Made by a program: the position numbers and the translations under genes
Notes under the pieces: model-generated
The model's database searches: none
Seen by the model: the letters and a program-made list of their open reading frames with translations, nothing else
Told to the model about the DNA's origin: nothing
Part shown: in pieces, positions 1-8,543 of the stretch
How the letters are laid out: each line of letters starts with the position of its first letter
Numbering within the stretch: the first letter of the stretch is position 1
Source: Gordonia sp. X0973
GTDB taxonomy: Bacteria; Actinomycetota; Actinomycetes; Mycobacteriales; Mycobacteriaceae
NCBI RefSeq assembly: GCF_013348785.1
Contig: NZ_CP054691.1
Coordinates: 3,038,001-3,102,000 of the forward strand
Reading direction: 5' to 3'
DNA: 64,000 nt

Positions 1-1181
1 AGACGGCCGCGCGCGCGGCCGAGGCCGCCGACGCGGTGATGTCGCGCCACCTGCACCGTCTCGCCGGAATACCCGGCACGGCCATCGCCACCGTCGCCTG
101 GCCCCCCACCGCGACCAGCTCCTGGCATTACTGGTGGCACGCGCACCTCGTCGACCTGCTCGTCGACGCCGAGGTCGCCCGACCCGGTTCGGTCGGCCGC
201 CCGACGGTCCGCAGGCTGTTGCGCGGCATCCACCTGCACAACCTCATGCGCTGGTGGAATGACTACTACGACGACATGGCCTGGCTCGGGCTGGCCATCG
301 AACGCTCGCGGCGCCACCTGGACGTCGGCTCCGCCCGCGGGCAGCGCATCCTCGCCAAGCGGATCTTCGACTCGTGGTCGCCGACCAAGGGCGGCGGCAT
401 CCCGTGGCGGACGATGGACTACTTCTTCAACACCCCGGCCAACGGCCCGGGAGCAGTCCTGATGGCGCGCACCGGATCCCCCGAGCGGGCGGTGCAGATG
501 TGCGACTGGATGCACGACACCCTCGTCGCGCCGGACACCGGGCTGATCTACGACGGCATCAAGCCGCCGTTGTCGCCCGAATCCGGCGCCGAGCCGGAGA
601 TGGTGCGCGACATCTACACCTACTGCCAGGGCGTGGTACTCGGCGCGGAGGTCGAGGCGCTGCGCGCGACCGGCGACGTCAAGCACCGCGAGCGGATCAG
701 CGCCCTCCTGCGCGCGATCGAGGACCACATGCTGGTCGACGCCGAACTCACCGTCGCGAAGGATCCCGCCTCCCCCGACGCCGGTGACACCGTGACCCGC
801 ACCGCGCGGATCGTGCCCGCCGGGGGCGGCGGCGACGGCGGCCTGTTCGCCGGGATCCTGGTGCGCTACCTCGCGCTGGTGGCCACCGACCTGCCCGACG
901 GACCCGGTGCCGACGAGGTGCGCGCCCGCGCGGCGCGGATCGTGCTCGACACCGGCGAAGCCGTGTGGCAGACCCGCGCCATCGTCAACGACCGCCCGCT
1001 GTTCAGTGCCGACTGGCGCCGCACCGCGGTCATCCCCACCGATTCCGGCACCGAGGCGAGGTTCATCGCGGGTGCGGTCACCTCGTCGGAGACCCCGGAG
1101 CGAGACCTCTCGGTCCAGCTGTCGGGATGGATGGCGCTGGAGGCGGCCGCACGCGTCGCCGCGGGACTCGCCGAGCACTGA
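1..1181 (+). CDS. Glycoside hydrolase family 76-like protein, 5' end outside the window
   Basis: The frame is open from base 3 into the first ATG (39), and the residues before it (T-A-A-R-A-A-E-A-A-D-A) look like coding sequence, so the true start probably lies upstream of the window. The visible part is about 390 residues. The motif N-D-Y-Y-D-D-M-A-W-L-G-L-A, about 75 residues from the first visible Met, is the hallmark of the GH76 (alpha/alpha)6 barrel, with the paired Asp as the probable catalytic residues. GH76 enzymes act on alpha-1,6-mannans, so turnover of mannan-type envelope glycans is a reasonable inference; the substrate is not shown here. No signal peptide can be judged because the N-terminus is missing. 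Confidence 0.75.
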   Translation, partial: TAARAAEAADAVMSRHLHRLAGIPGTAIATVAWPPTATSSWHYWWHAHLVDLLVDAEVARPGSVGRPTVRRLLRGIHLHNLMRWWNDYYDDMAWLGLAIERSRRHLDVGSARGQRILAKRIFDSWSPTKGGGIPWRTMDYFFNTPANGPGAVLMARTGSPERAVQMCDWMHDTLVAPDTGLIYDGIKPPLSPESGAEPEMVRDIYTYCQGVVLGAEVEALRATGDVKHRERISALLRAIEDHMLVDAELTVAKDPASPDAGDTVTRTARIVPAGGGGDGGLFAGILVRYLALVATDLPDGPGADEVRARAARIVLDTGEAVWQTRAIVNDRPLFSADWRRTAVIPTDSGTEARFIAGAVTSSETPERDLSVQLSGWMALEAAARVAAGLAEH

Positions 1182-1423
1182 CGCCGATCTCCGTCGAACT
1201 TGGTCAAACGACCAGTCGGACAACGGAATCGGGTTTCCGAAATGCCACCCCCCGGTTAACGATTTGTGACGCCTATCCGATATATTCGGCAACAGCGTCC
1301 CGGTGGCGTGCGTCACAGCCAGAGTTTGCCTCTCTAGATATGATGCACCGCACTGAATCGCTACAGGTTCGACCCAACGACGGGCACCGTGCCCCTCGGC
1401 TGCGCCGACAGGCAGGTGAAGTG

Positions 1424-3460
1424 ATGGCTTACCAGCTGGATCCCACGAGTCGGAAGGGTGCGCGCAAAGCCGCCCCGAGGCCGCTCGGCCCCGTCGAGCG
1501 GCCCGACCCGCACGCCCTGCCGCTCGGTGACCCCACCGGCGGCGCCGACGCCCGCGAATGGCTCGTCAGCGTCGACGGCAAGCAGCCCTATCCACGGGTC
1601 CACATCGACCGGAACGTCACCATTACCATGAGTGACGGCGTCCGCCTGCGCGCCACTGTCGTCCGCCCGGCCAGCCGGCTCGGCACCCCGGTGACCGCAC
1701 CGCACCCCGCGATCCTCTCGGTCAACCCGTACAACCGCGCCCTCCTCGACGCCCTCGACGGCGGCCTGCACGCGCCGGTGGTCGGGAAGGCGCTGCGCTC
1801 GGCGTCGGGGGCGGTCGACGCCAGCGGCACCGTCCTGGAGGGGGTCACCCGCCTCACCGGCGTCGTCGCCGGCGGCGGACTCGACGTGTTCGGGATCAAC
1901 CGCAACCTCGTGCGCAGCGGATACGTGCAGATCATGGTCGACGTGCGCGGTACCGGTGCGTCGCAGGGCAAATGGCAGATCCTGGGCGCCCGCGAGCAGA
2001 AGGATTCCCTGGAACTCATCGACTGGGTGACCACCCAGCGCTGGTGCAACGGCCGCGTCGGGATGGCCGGCTGGTCCTACTCGGCCATCAACTCCCTGCA
2101 GGCCGCCGACAAGCGACCGTCGGCTCTGCAGGCGGTGTTCGCGATCGAGGGCACCTCGGACATCGTGCGCGACATCTACATCACCGGCGGCATGCACTCG
2201 GCGTTCATCCCGATCTGGCTGAGCCTGGTCAACGCCCTCAAGTGGGTGCCCAACCCGCGGACCGCCCTGCACGACCTCAACCACGGCGAGTTCGCCCGCT
2301 GGCTGCGCGACCGCGTGAAGTCGCCGGCCACCGAGATCCCCTCCCTGCTGTGGGGCTTCCTCACCACCCGCGACGAGCGGATCTTCGACGACCCCTACTT
2401 CGACGAGCGCGATCCCAAGGTCGACAACATCACCTGTCCCACGTTCACCGTCGGCGGGTGGCACGACCTCTTCGGGCCGAGCAGCACGCGCATCTACGAG
2501 CAGCTGAACCTGAAGCCCGGCGAGAAGCAGGTGCTCGTCGGAAACGGATACCACATCGACGTCGGCACCGGGCAGGGCGGACGATTCGCCCCGCCGCGCC
2601 TGGACGTGCTGGAACGTGCGTGGTTCGATCACTGGCTCAAGGACGTCGACAACGGGATCGAGCGGTACGGCCCGGTGACGCTGCAGCAGCAGGGCGGCGG
2701 CTGGACGTCGGGGGCGCAGTTCCCCCGCCCCGGCGTCGTCACCCAGCACCTGTATCTGCACGGCGAGCCGTCGGGCACGGCACCGCACGCTCGTCACGAC
2801 GGCAGTCTCGCGGCGACCGTCGACGCCTCCGGCCCGTCGTCGCTCACGATCCGCCCGGATGTGCGTGGCCTGGTGTCGCGCGACATGTCGCAGGTGACCG
2901 CCGGTGCGGCCATCGCGCTCGGGCCGCTGTTCAGCACCGATGCCGGATTCCAGGAGCGCGGCGGCCTCTCGTTCACGACCCCGGCCGCCGTCGAACCGGT
3001 CCAGGTGAGCGGCTCGGCGAATCTGCGCCTCTACGTCGCGAGCACCGGCGGCGAGGGCACCTGGGCGGTGACGGTGAACGATGTTGCCCCGGACGGGACG
3101 TCGACGGTCCTCACCAACGGCGGGCTCACGGTCTCCAACCGGGCGCTCGACCAGAAGCAGTCGGAATACGACGCCGACGGCAACCTGCTGCGCGCGCACC
3201 ACTACCTGACCCGGGTGCGCAAGCTGCCGGTCCCGGTCGACGCGCCCGTCGCCATCGACATCGACCTGGTTCCCACCGACGCGGTGATCGACACCGGGCA
3301 TCGGCTGCGCGTAGACGTCTACGCGGCGAGCTTCCCCCGCTTCCTCACCCTGGTACCCGATCTGATCAAGGCGCGCAGTCGCCGACAGCGCCTGGTACTG
3401 GACGAGAATCACCCGAGCTACCTGACCTTCCAGGCAATCGGCTCCTTCCCGGCCGTCTGA
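1424..3460 (+). CDS. CocE/NonD-family alpha/beta hydrolase (X-Pro dipeptidyl-peptidase-like esterase)
   Basis: A 678-residue serine hydrolase. The nucleophile lies in G-W-S-Y-S-A (Ser218 from the ATG at 1424), with Asp348 in G-W-H-D-L-F-G and His377 in N-G-Y-H-I-D as the likely rest of the triad. An oxyanion-region motif (V-D-V-R-G-T-G-A-S) and a C-terminal beta-sandwich typical of PepX_C follow. Relatives cleave esters or acyl-peptide bonds; the substrate is unknown. No signal peptide is visible. The ATG at 1424 is preceded by AGGTGAAGTG. An in-frame ATG at 1340 would add 28 poorly conserved-looking residues and lacks a Shine-Dalgarno sequence, so it is less likely unless translation is leaderless. 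The 240 bp before the gene hold nothing else I recognise. Confidence 0.85.
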   Translation: MAYQLDPTSRKGARKAAPRPLGPVERPDPHALPLGDPTGGADAREWLVSVDGKQPYPRVHIDRNVTITMSDGVRLRATVVRPASRLGTPVTAPHPAILSVNPYNRALLDALDGGLHAPVVGKALRSASGAVDASGTVLEGVTRLTGVVAGGGLDVFGINRNLVRSGYVQIMVDVRGTGASQGKWQILGAREQKDSLELIDWVTTQRWCNGRVGMAGWSYSAINSLQAADKRPSALQAVFAIEGTSDIVRDIYITGGMHSAFIPIWLSLVNALKWVPNPRTALHDLNHGEFARWLRDRVKSPATEIPSLLWGFLTTRDERIFDDPYFDERDPKVDNITCPTFTVGGWHDLFGPSSTRIYEQLNLKPGEKQVLVGNGYHIDVGTGQGGRFAPPRLDVLERAWFDHWLKDVDNGIERYGPVTLQQQGGGWTSGAQFPRPGVVTQHLYLHGEPSGTAPHARHDGSLAATVDASGPSSLTIRPDVRGLVSRDMSQVTAGAAIALGPLFSTDAGFQERGGLSFTTPAAVEPVQVSGSANLRLYVASTGGEGTWAVTVNDVAPDGTSTVLTNGGLTVSNRALDQKQSEYDADGNLLRAHHYLTRVRKLPVPVDAPVAIDIDLVPTDAVIDTGHRLRVDVYAASFPRFLTLVPDLIKARSRRQRLVLDENHPSYLTFQAIGSFPAV

Positions 3461-3516
3461 GGGCGGTCGTCGACCTCACGTGATCGGCACGGATGGTCGC
3501 GTTCTCTCCCCGACGG

Positions 3517-3662
3517 TGGTCGAGTGCACCCCCAACGGTGGTCGAGTGCCTTCGAGGCGCTAGTCGCGTTGGTCGAGTGCCTTCGAGGCGCTAGTCGCGT
3601 TGGTCGAGTGCCTTCGAGGCGCTAGCCGAGAAGGTGTATCGAGACCAGGTGTATCGAGACCC
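3517..3662. repeat. Dispersed repeat cluster (GGTCGAGTG...GGCGCTAG...TATCGAGACC family)
   Basis: Two 31-bp tandem units (3540-3570 and 3571-3601) each read GGTCGAGTGCC then TTCGAGGCGCTAGTCGCG. A third unit (3602-3646) continues as GCTAGCCGAGAAGG and TGTATCGAGACC, followed by a duplicated tail TGTATCGAGACC. Two GGTGGTCGAGTG half-units precede them. The same family recurs at about 21395, 22523, 26278, 32340, 44480, 45342 and 46465. Confidence 0.85.
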
Positions 3663-3673
3663 GGTGAGATTCG

Positions 3674-3739
3674 GTGCCCACTCGGCGCAATTTGACTGCC
3701 CACTCGGCACGATTCGGGTGCCCACTCGGCGGATCTGGA
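3674..3739. repeat. Three tandem 22-bp repeats (TGCCCACTCGGC core)
   Basis: Three units of exactly 22 bp start at 3674, 3696 and 3718. Each contains TGCCCACTCGGC followed by a variable 8-9 bp. The array ends 6 bp from the stop codon of yrbEA. The same unit forms a five-copy array at 26158-26267. Confidence 0.85.
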
Positions 3740-3745
3740 CCGGGA

Positions 3746-4597
3746 TCAGCCCAACTGCATCGGGAAGAAGACCGTGTAGATCAGGGTGATGATCATGTTC
3801 ACGATGATGATCGCGACGGTGGAGATGACGACGGTGGCGTTCACGCCGTCGGCCACGCCCTTCGGGCCACCCTTGGCCTCCAGGCCGCGCTGACAGCCGA
3901 TCACGGCGATCATGAAACCGAAGACGATGGCCTTCAGCATCGCCAGGCCGATGTCGCGCACCGAGGCGAATGCGCCGAACGACTGCCAATAGCTCCCCGC
4001 CCCGACGTCCTGTCCGAGAACCGCGACGTAGTAGGCGGCGACCACGCCGACCAGGATGATGAACAGCGCGAGGAGCGGCGCGACCACCACCGCGGCGATC
4101 ATGCGGGGCACCACCAGCCGCTGGATGGGGTCGATGCCCATCGTGCGCATCGCGTCGATCTCCTCGCGCACGTTGCGTGCGCCCAGATCGGCCGCGATGG
4201 CCGACGCGCCCGCACCGCCGAGCAGCATTCCCGACGCCAGCGGCGCGGCCTGCTGGATCACCGCGAAACCACTGCCGGCGCCGAGCAGCGACTGCGCGCC
4301 CAGCTGGTTGATGACGTTGCCGATCTGAATGGTGACGATGACGCCGAAGGGGATCGCCATCAGAAATGCCGGCAGCGCCGTCACGCTGACCAGGTACCAC
4401 GCCTGGATCAGCGTCTCCTTGACCTTCAATTGCCAACGACCGATATCGAGCAGCATCTGCGCGACACCCTGCACCGCCAGTTGGAACGTGCGCCCCAACG
4501 TGCGCAGCGGACCGTAGGCGTTGTCGCGCAGGTTGTCCTTGAGGATCGCGCCGGCCGACGGGCCGGCGGTCGCGGGATCAGCTGTCGAAGCGGTCAT
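3746..4597 (-). CDS. yrbEA: YrbEA-type MlaE permease, last gene of the mce operon
   Basis: 283 residues with five or six hydrophobic segments and the MlaE/YrbE signature E-E-I-D-A-M-R-T-M-G-I-D-P-I-Q, an EExDAL-type coupling helix. The C-terminal half (K-G-G-P-K-G-V-A-D-G-V-N) is typical of the A-type permease. YrbEA and YrbEB normally form the membrane channel of the Mce lipid importer and contact the MceG ATPase. Here the gene lies at the 3' end of the operon, 4 bp after the Mce-associated gene and with a strong site (GGAGGATGATCCG then ATG), whereas in mycobacteria and rhodococci it is normally first. It appears intact. Confidence 0.88.
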   Translation of the reverse strand: MTASTADPATAGPSAGAILKDNLRDNAYGPLRTLGRTFQLAVQGVAQMLLDIGRWQLKVKETLIQAWYLVSVTALPAFLMAIPFGVIVTIQIGNVINQLGAQSLLGAGSGFAVIQQAAPLASGMLLGGAGASAIAADLGARNVREEIDAMRTMGIDPIQRLVVPRMIAAVVVAPLLALFIILVGVVAAYYVAVLGQDVGAGSYWQSFGAFASVRDIGLAMLKAIVFGFMIAVIGCQRGLEAKGGPKGVADGVNATVVISTVAIIIVNMIITLIYTVFFPMQLG

Positions 4598-4601
4598 CGG
4601 A

Positions 4602-5375
4602 TCATCCTCCCGGAGCCGGCGCGGGGGCTGGGGCGGTCGTGGTCGGCGGCGCCTGCTGCGGTGCCTGGGGGTTCTGCTGCTGTTTCGGCATACCGGGCAG
4701 ACCCGAGCCGGACGGATCGCCGACGGCGGTGATCATCCAGTTCTCCGCCTTGTTCATCGTCACGGTGTACGCGGCCAGCGTCGTGGCCCCGTTGGGCGCC
4801 TGCACGCTGGTGGTGTCGATCTGCACGACCGCGACGACGTTGTACAGATCGCCCGACGACTTGGTGGTCTGCGACGTGATGTTGGTGGCCTTCATCGTCA
4901 ACCGGAGCGGCGTGAAGATCTGCTGCATCGCCGACACCGCGACGTCGAACTGCTTCGACAGTTGCGGTGAGACCCCCTTCTTCAGGTTCGCCGCCCAGGG
5001 CGTGAGGTCCTTGTAGTCGAGGGTGGCGGCGCGGACGGCGTACTCCCCGGCGATCCGCTCGGCCGTGGCGTTGTTCGCCTGCTGGGTCTGCAGCGTGTTC
5101 AGCTTGTGGCGCACCCGCAGATTGTCGACGACCCCGAAGAGCAGTCCGGCGAGTACCAACGCACCGACAAGCGAATACACCAGCGTCCGAACCGACAGCG
5201 TGATCTGACGCGGCGACGATCCGCCGGTTTCGGCGACGGGCTCGGCAGCGGGCTCGTCGGACTTGGCCAGCTTCTCGACCGGCGGTCGTTTGCGCTTCTG
5301 CACCTCGACCTTGGCGTCGTCGACCGCGGTCTCCTCCGGGTCGGAACCGTCGCTATTGGGGGATGTGGTCGGCAC
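4602..5375 (-). CDS. Mce-associated membrane protein (Mas)
   Basis: 257 residues. A charged, Glu/Pro/Lys-rich N-terminal part of about 60 residues is followed by one transmembrane helix (L-V-Y-S-L-V-G-A-L-V-L-A-G-L-L-F-G-V) and an extracytoplasmic domain of about 150 residues. The tail is Pro/Gln/Ala-rich low-complexity. This layout and its place after mceF match Mas proteins, which in mycobacteria are structurally related to VirB8-like NTF2 folds and stabilise Mce complexes (family knowledge). The GTG start follows GAGAGGAAACCT. It lies 35 bp after mceF and 4 bp before yrbEA, so it probably shares their transcript. Confidence 0.82.
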   Translation of the reverse strand: MPTTSPNSDGSDPEETAVDDAKVEVQKRKRPPVEKLAKSDEPAAEPVAETGGSSPRQITLSVRTLVYSLVGALVLAGLLFGVVDNLRVRHKLNTLQTQQANNATAERIAGEYAVRAATLDYKDLTPWAANLKKGVSPQLSKQFDVAVSAMQQIFTPLRLTMKATNITSQTTKSSGDLYNVVAVVQIDTTSVQAPNGATTLAAYTVTMNKAENWMITAVGDPSGSGLPGMPKQQQNPQAPQQAPPTTTAPAPAPAPGG

Positions 5376-5410
5376 AGGTTTCCTCTCGGGTCGTTGTCTG
5401 GGCGGCGCGG

Positions 5411-6379
5411 CTAGTTCACCGGTGACACCACTACTCGCATGCCGTTGCCGGCACCGAACAGCTGGAGCGCGTCGGACAGGAATTCACTGATGTTGATCTG
5501 CGGAATCGTCTGTTCGAGCGCGGTCACGATCGGCATGATCGGGCCGAGCGCGTCCATCGTGGGCGGCAGGATTTCTGCCAAGTACTTGTTGAGCTTGACC
5601 AACAACGGATCGATGGTCTGATGCAGATTCTCGTACAGACCGCCCTTGTTGACCAAGACGCCGACGCCGCCGAGGGTGCCGGTGTAGGCCGACAGGATCT
5701 TGGCGAGCGAGTCGATGAAGGGCGGCACCGCCCCGACCGCCCAGGCCATGTCCTGGTTGTACCGCTGTGTCGCGGCGAACATCGACCGGATCTGCGGGTT
5801 CCTCGAGGCCAGCACGCCGGCGATCAACCTCGTGCCGTCGCTGATCCGCCCGGTGGCCTCATCGGTGTCCTGCAGCGCCTCCCACGACTCCTTCAACACC
5901 TTGCTCAGCGGGTCGACGGCGATGACGGCCATCATGTTCTGGAAATTGTCGAACATGCCAGGGATGGACTCGGGTTCGGCGACGTGTTCCGCGGCGATCA
6001 CGTCGCCGTCCTTCAGATACGGACCGGCCAGCGTCGTCGGTGTGAAGTTGAGATACGGCTCGCCCAGCGCCGACATCATCCCGATCTGCAGCGGGGTGGT
6101 CGCCGGGATGTCGATATTCGACGGGAACTTCAGCCGCACCGACGCGCCCTGCGGGTTGAGGTCGACCTTGGACACCTCTCCCACCCGGACGCCGCGGACG
6201 AACACCCCGGTCTTGTCGAGGATCAGGTTGGTGTCGCGCAGGTTCATCGTGACCGTCGACGTCTGCTGGAACGGGTTCCACCGGTAGACCGATACCGCGA
6301 GGTAGGTGGCGCAGGCCGCCACCACCACCACGAAGGTGATGATGTTGAAGATGAGTTCGCGCGTGACCGGGCTCTTCAT
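5411..6379 (-). CDS. mceF: MceF-type MlaD/Mce-domain substrate-binding protein
   Basis: 322 residues. An N-terminal transmembrane anchor (about residues 8-30) leads into an MlaD domain with the motif G-V-F-V-R-G-V-R-V-G-E-V-S and a long helical Mce4_CUP1-type region. The ATG at 6379 overlaps the mceE stop as ATGA, so translation is coupled. Mce subunits assemble into a hydrophobic needle that carries lipids or sterols from the envelope to the YrbE permease. The substrate of this operon cannot be told from sequence. The F assignment rests on its position as the last mce gene. Confidence 0.88.
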   Translation of the reverse strand: MKSPVTRELIFNIITFVVVVAACATYLAVSVYRWNPFQQTSTVTMNLRDTNLILDKTGVFVRGVRVGEVSKVDLNPQGASVRLKFPSNIDIPATTPLQIGMMSALGEPYLNFTPTTLAGPYLKDGDVIAAEHVAEPESIPGMFDNFQNMMAVIAVDPLSKVLKESWEALQDTDEATGRISDGTRLIAGVLASRNPQIRSMFAATQRYNQDMAWAVGAVPPFIDSLAKILSAYTGTLGGVGVLVNKGGLYENLHQTIDPLLVKLNKYLAEILPPTMDALGPIMPIVTALEQTIPQINISEFLSDALQLFGAGNGMRVVVSPVN

Positions 6380-7431
6380 CGCGTCAATCCCATCATCCGC
6401 AGCTGCCGGAGCATCATGTCGGCGAGTTGGCTGTTGGACACGTCGTTCTCGATGGCGAGCCGGTTCACGTTGACCGCCGGCCCCTCCTTCAGGAAGGGGA
6501 TGATCCGGTCGGTGAGCACGTTCAGCAGCGCCTGCGGGTTCGACGCCTGGCCGAAGTAGTCCGGCCATCCCGGGATGAGCAGCGGCTTGACGACGCGCTC
6601 GACGATCGAGACCAGCGCCTTCACGACGGGGACCAGCGGCAGGATCGGCGTCAACGTGCCCTGGAGGCGCCCCATCAGGTCGACGATCTGCGCGGGAACG
6701 GTGGCGGCGTCGATCAACTGCAGCCCCTGCGGGGAGAGCACGAACCTGATCTGATCCTCCATCTGGGCGATCTGCGAGGTCAGCTGGCTGCCGGAGTTCA
6801 TCATCGCGCGCAGCAGTTCGGTCCGATCCCCCAGCGCGTTCAACGTCCCGACGATCGTCGCCGTCGACTGCCTGGTCTTCGCCGTATCGGCCGGGAACTG
6901 CTGCACGACGCGGTCGAAGGTGTTCCCCAGTTGGGGCAGGCTGCCGCCGCCGACGAAGTTCGCCAGGCTGTTCAGCAGGGATTCGATCTGCACCGGCGGC
7001 TTCACCCGATCGGTGCCGAGGGTGGCGCCGTGCGGAAGCGGATTCGAGTAGGCGTCGGCCGGGTTGGTGATCGCCACGTAGGTGTCGCCGAGGAGGGTGT
7101 CCTGGCGCAGCTCGACGCTCGCGTCGCGACCCACCACCGTCGACGGGCTCAGCTTCAGAGTCACGCTTGCGTAGTCGCGGGCCGAGGCGATGTCGGAGAC
7201 GACGCCCGAGCGCAGGCCGTTCACCGTCACCTTCGAATCGGCCGGCAGATTCATGATGGTCGGGAACTGGATGTGCAGCGGCCAGCTGTCGCCGCCCGCC
7301 CCGGGGGCCGGAAGTCGTTCGACCGAGAAGGAGGCGCACCCGGAGGCCACCGCCGCGACGGCACCGAGGGCTGCGACGACCCGCGTGACCCGGCCCGCCC
7401 GCGAGAGTCTGCTCGTCGGGAAAAAAGTCAT
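6376..7431 (-). CDS. mceE: MceE-type lipoprotein of the Mce complex (LprK-like)
   Basis: 351 residues. The N-terminus is a lipoprotein signal with lipobox V-A-S-G-C (Cys32), the property that marks MceE among the six Mce subunits. An MlaD domain follows (S-K-V-T-V-N-G-L-R-S-G-V-V-S), then a helical C-terminal region. The ATG at 7431 overlaps the mceD stop as ATGA, and the mceE stop overlaps mceF in the same way. In the assembled complex this subunit would be tethered to the outer face of the membrane. Confidence 0.88.
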   Translation of the reverse strand: MTFFPTSRLSRAGRVTRVVAALGAVAAVASGCASFSVERLPAPGAGGDSWPLHIQFPTIMNLPADSKVTVNGLRSGVVSDIASARDYASVTLKLSPSTVVGRDASVELRQDTLLGDTYVAITNPADAYSNPLPHGATLGTDRVKPPVQIESLLNSLANFVGGGSLPQLGNTFDRVVQQFPADTAKTRQSTATIVGTLNALGDRTELLRAMMNSGSQLTSQIAQMEDQIRFVLSPQGLQLIDAATVPAQIVDLMGRLQGTLTPILPLVPVVKALVSIVERVVKPLLIPGWPDYFGQASNPQALLNVLTDRIIPFLKEGPAVNVNRLAIENDVSNSQLADMMLRQLRMMGLTR

Positions 7432-8543
7432 GGCCGCCCCGCTCCCGTGAACAACAACAGCGCGCGCAAGGCGTCGAGTTCCATCGCGTCGGGCGCGACG
7501 ACCTTGCACTGGCCGGGTAGGAAGCGGTTGACGTTCGCACAGGTCAACCGCGGGTTCTTCGCCGGGATGCGGGTCCGCGGCGGTTCGTAGTTGATGCGCA
7601 GGCCCAAGGTTTTCTGGTCGAAGGCGATGTGGAAGGCGCGGATGAATCCGGGCAGGATGCCCAGCAGGTCTCCCCAGTTGCGGAACCCGGCGCCGATGAG
7701 CCGGACCACCGGCACGATCGCGTCCAGGGTGGGCCACGCGAAGTGCTGGTAGCGGTTGACCAGGCTCGCCGCCGAGACCAGGATCTCCGGCAGCGCATAG
7801 GCGATGCGGGTCATCGCGTTCACCACCGGGACGACGATCGGATCGGTGACCGCGTTGACGGCCTCCACCAGCGATTGCAGCGTGCCCCAGTTGTCGGCGA
7901 GGCCGTTGGCCAGCACACTCGTGTGATCGAGCGTCGTCGCCATGTCGGCGAGGGCACCGGTGATCGGGGTGCGGGCGGGCACCGCGAGCTGCTTGAGCAG
8001 GTTGTTGACGATCGGTCCGATTCCGTCCATCTCCCTGGAGATGGAGTTCAGGCTCGCCATCACCTTGGCCGATTGATCGGGGTCGGCGTCGGCGGTTAGT
8101 TCACGGGCCAGCTTGTTCACGCTCTGCAGGGCCTCGGCGATCGACGAGGGGGTCGACGTGCGGTCCCGGCCGATGCATCGACCCGGCGGCAGCCGCTCGC
8201 CGCCGAGGTCGTCGCCGATGAGGGCGAGCTGTCGGACCGCGATGACCGACGGCGCGATGCTGGTGGCCTGCGCCCCGATCGGCAACGCGTACTTGTGATC
8301 GATGCTGAAGGTGACCTTCGCGATGTCTCCGCCGTTGTCGATCCGGTTGACGCTCCCGATCGGCACGCCCCGCAGTGTCACCGGGTTGCCCGGGAACAAC
8401 CCGATGGCATCGGGCAATTCCGCACAGTAGGTGTCCGCACGGGTGGTGACGCGGTGGAAGCCGACGTAGGCGCCGGCGAGGACGAGGATCGACATGATGA
8501 TGAGGCCCGACATCATCCACTTCGATCCGGCGAGCTTCTTCAT
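7428..8543 (-). CDS. mceD: MceD-type MlaD/Mce-domain protein
   Basis: 371 residues from the ATG at 8543. It has an N-terminal membrane anchor (M-S-G-L-I-I-M-S-I-L-V-L-A-G-A), an MlaD domain with T-L-R-G-V-P-I-G-S-V-N-R and a long helical C-terminal half. The start overlaps the mceC stop as ATGA. A GTG at 8549 would add two residues. Assignment to subunit D is by gene order. Confidence 0.86.
   Translation of the reverse strand: MKKLAGSKWMMSGLIIMSILVLAGAYVGFHRVTTRADTYCAELPDAIGLFPGNPVTLRGVPIGSVNRIDNGGDIAKVTFSIDHKYALPIGAQATSIAPSVIAVRQLALIGDDLGGERLPPGRCIGRDRTSTPSSIAEALQSVNKLARELTADADPDQSAKVMASLNSISREMDGIGPIVNNLLKQLAVPARTPITGALADMATTLDHTSVLANGLADNWGTLQSLVEAVNAVTDPIVVPVVNAMTRIAYALPEILVSAASLVNRYQHFAWPTLDAIVPVVRLIGAGFRNWGDLLGILPGFIRAFHIAFDQKTLGLRINYEPPRTRIPAKNPRLTCANVNRFLPGQCKVVAPDAMELDALRALLLFTGAGRP

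Noticed and set aside
1264..1286. Possible promoter TTGTGA with TATATT before the CocE gene
   Set aside because: The two hexamers are only 11 bp apart, too close for a standard promoter.
1361..3412. Long open frame of 683 codons antisense to the CocE hydrolase
   Set aside because: Its translation is Arg/Gly/Val/Asp-rich with no fold, and it mirrors codon periodicity of the real gene in GC-rich DNA. The same holds for other long antisense frames such as 46736-49405 and 59169-61295.
4602..4700. Pro/Ala/Gln-rich tail of the Mce-associated protein as a separate gene or repeat element
   Set aside because: It is in frame with the protein and is common low-complexity sequence at Mas C-termini.
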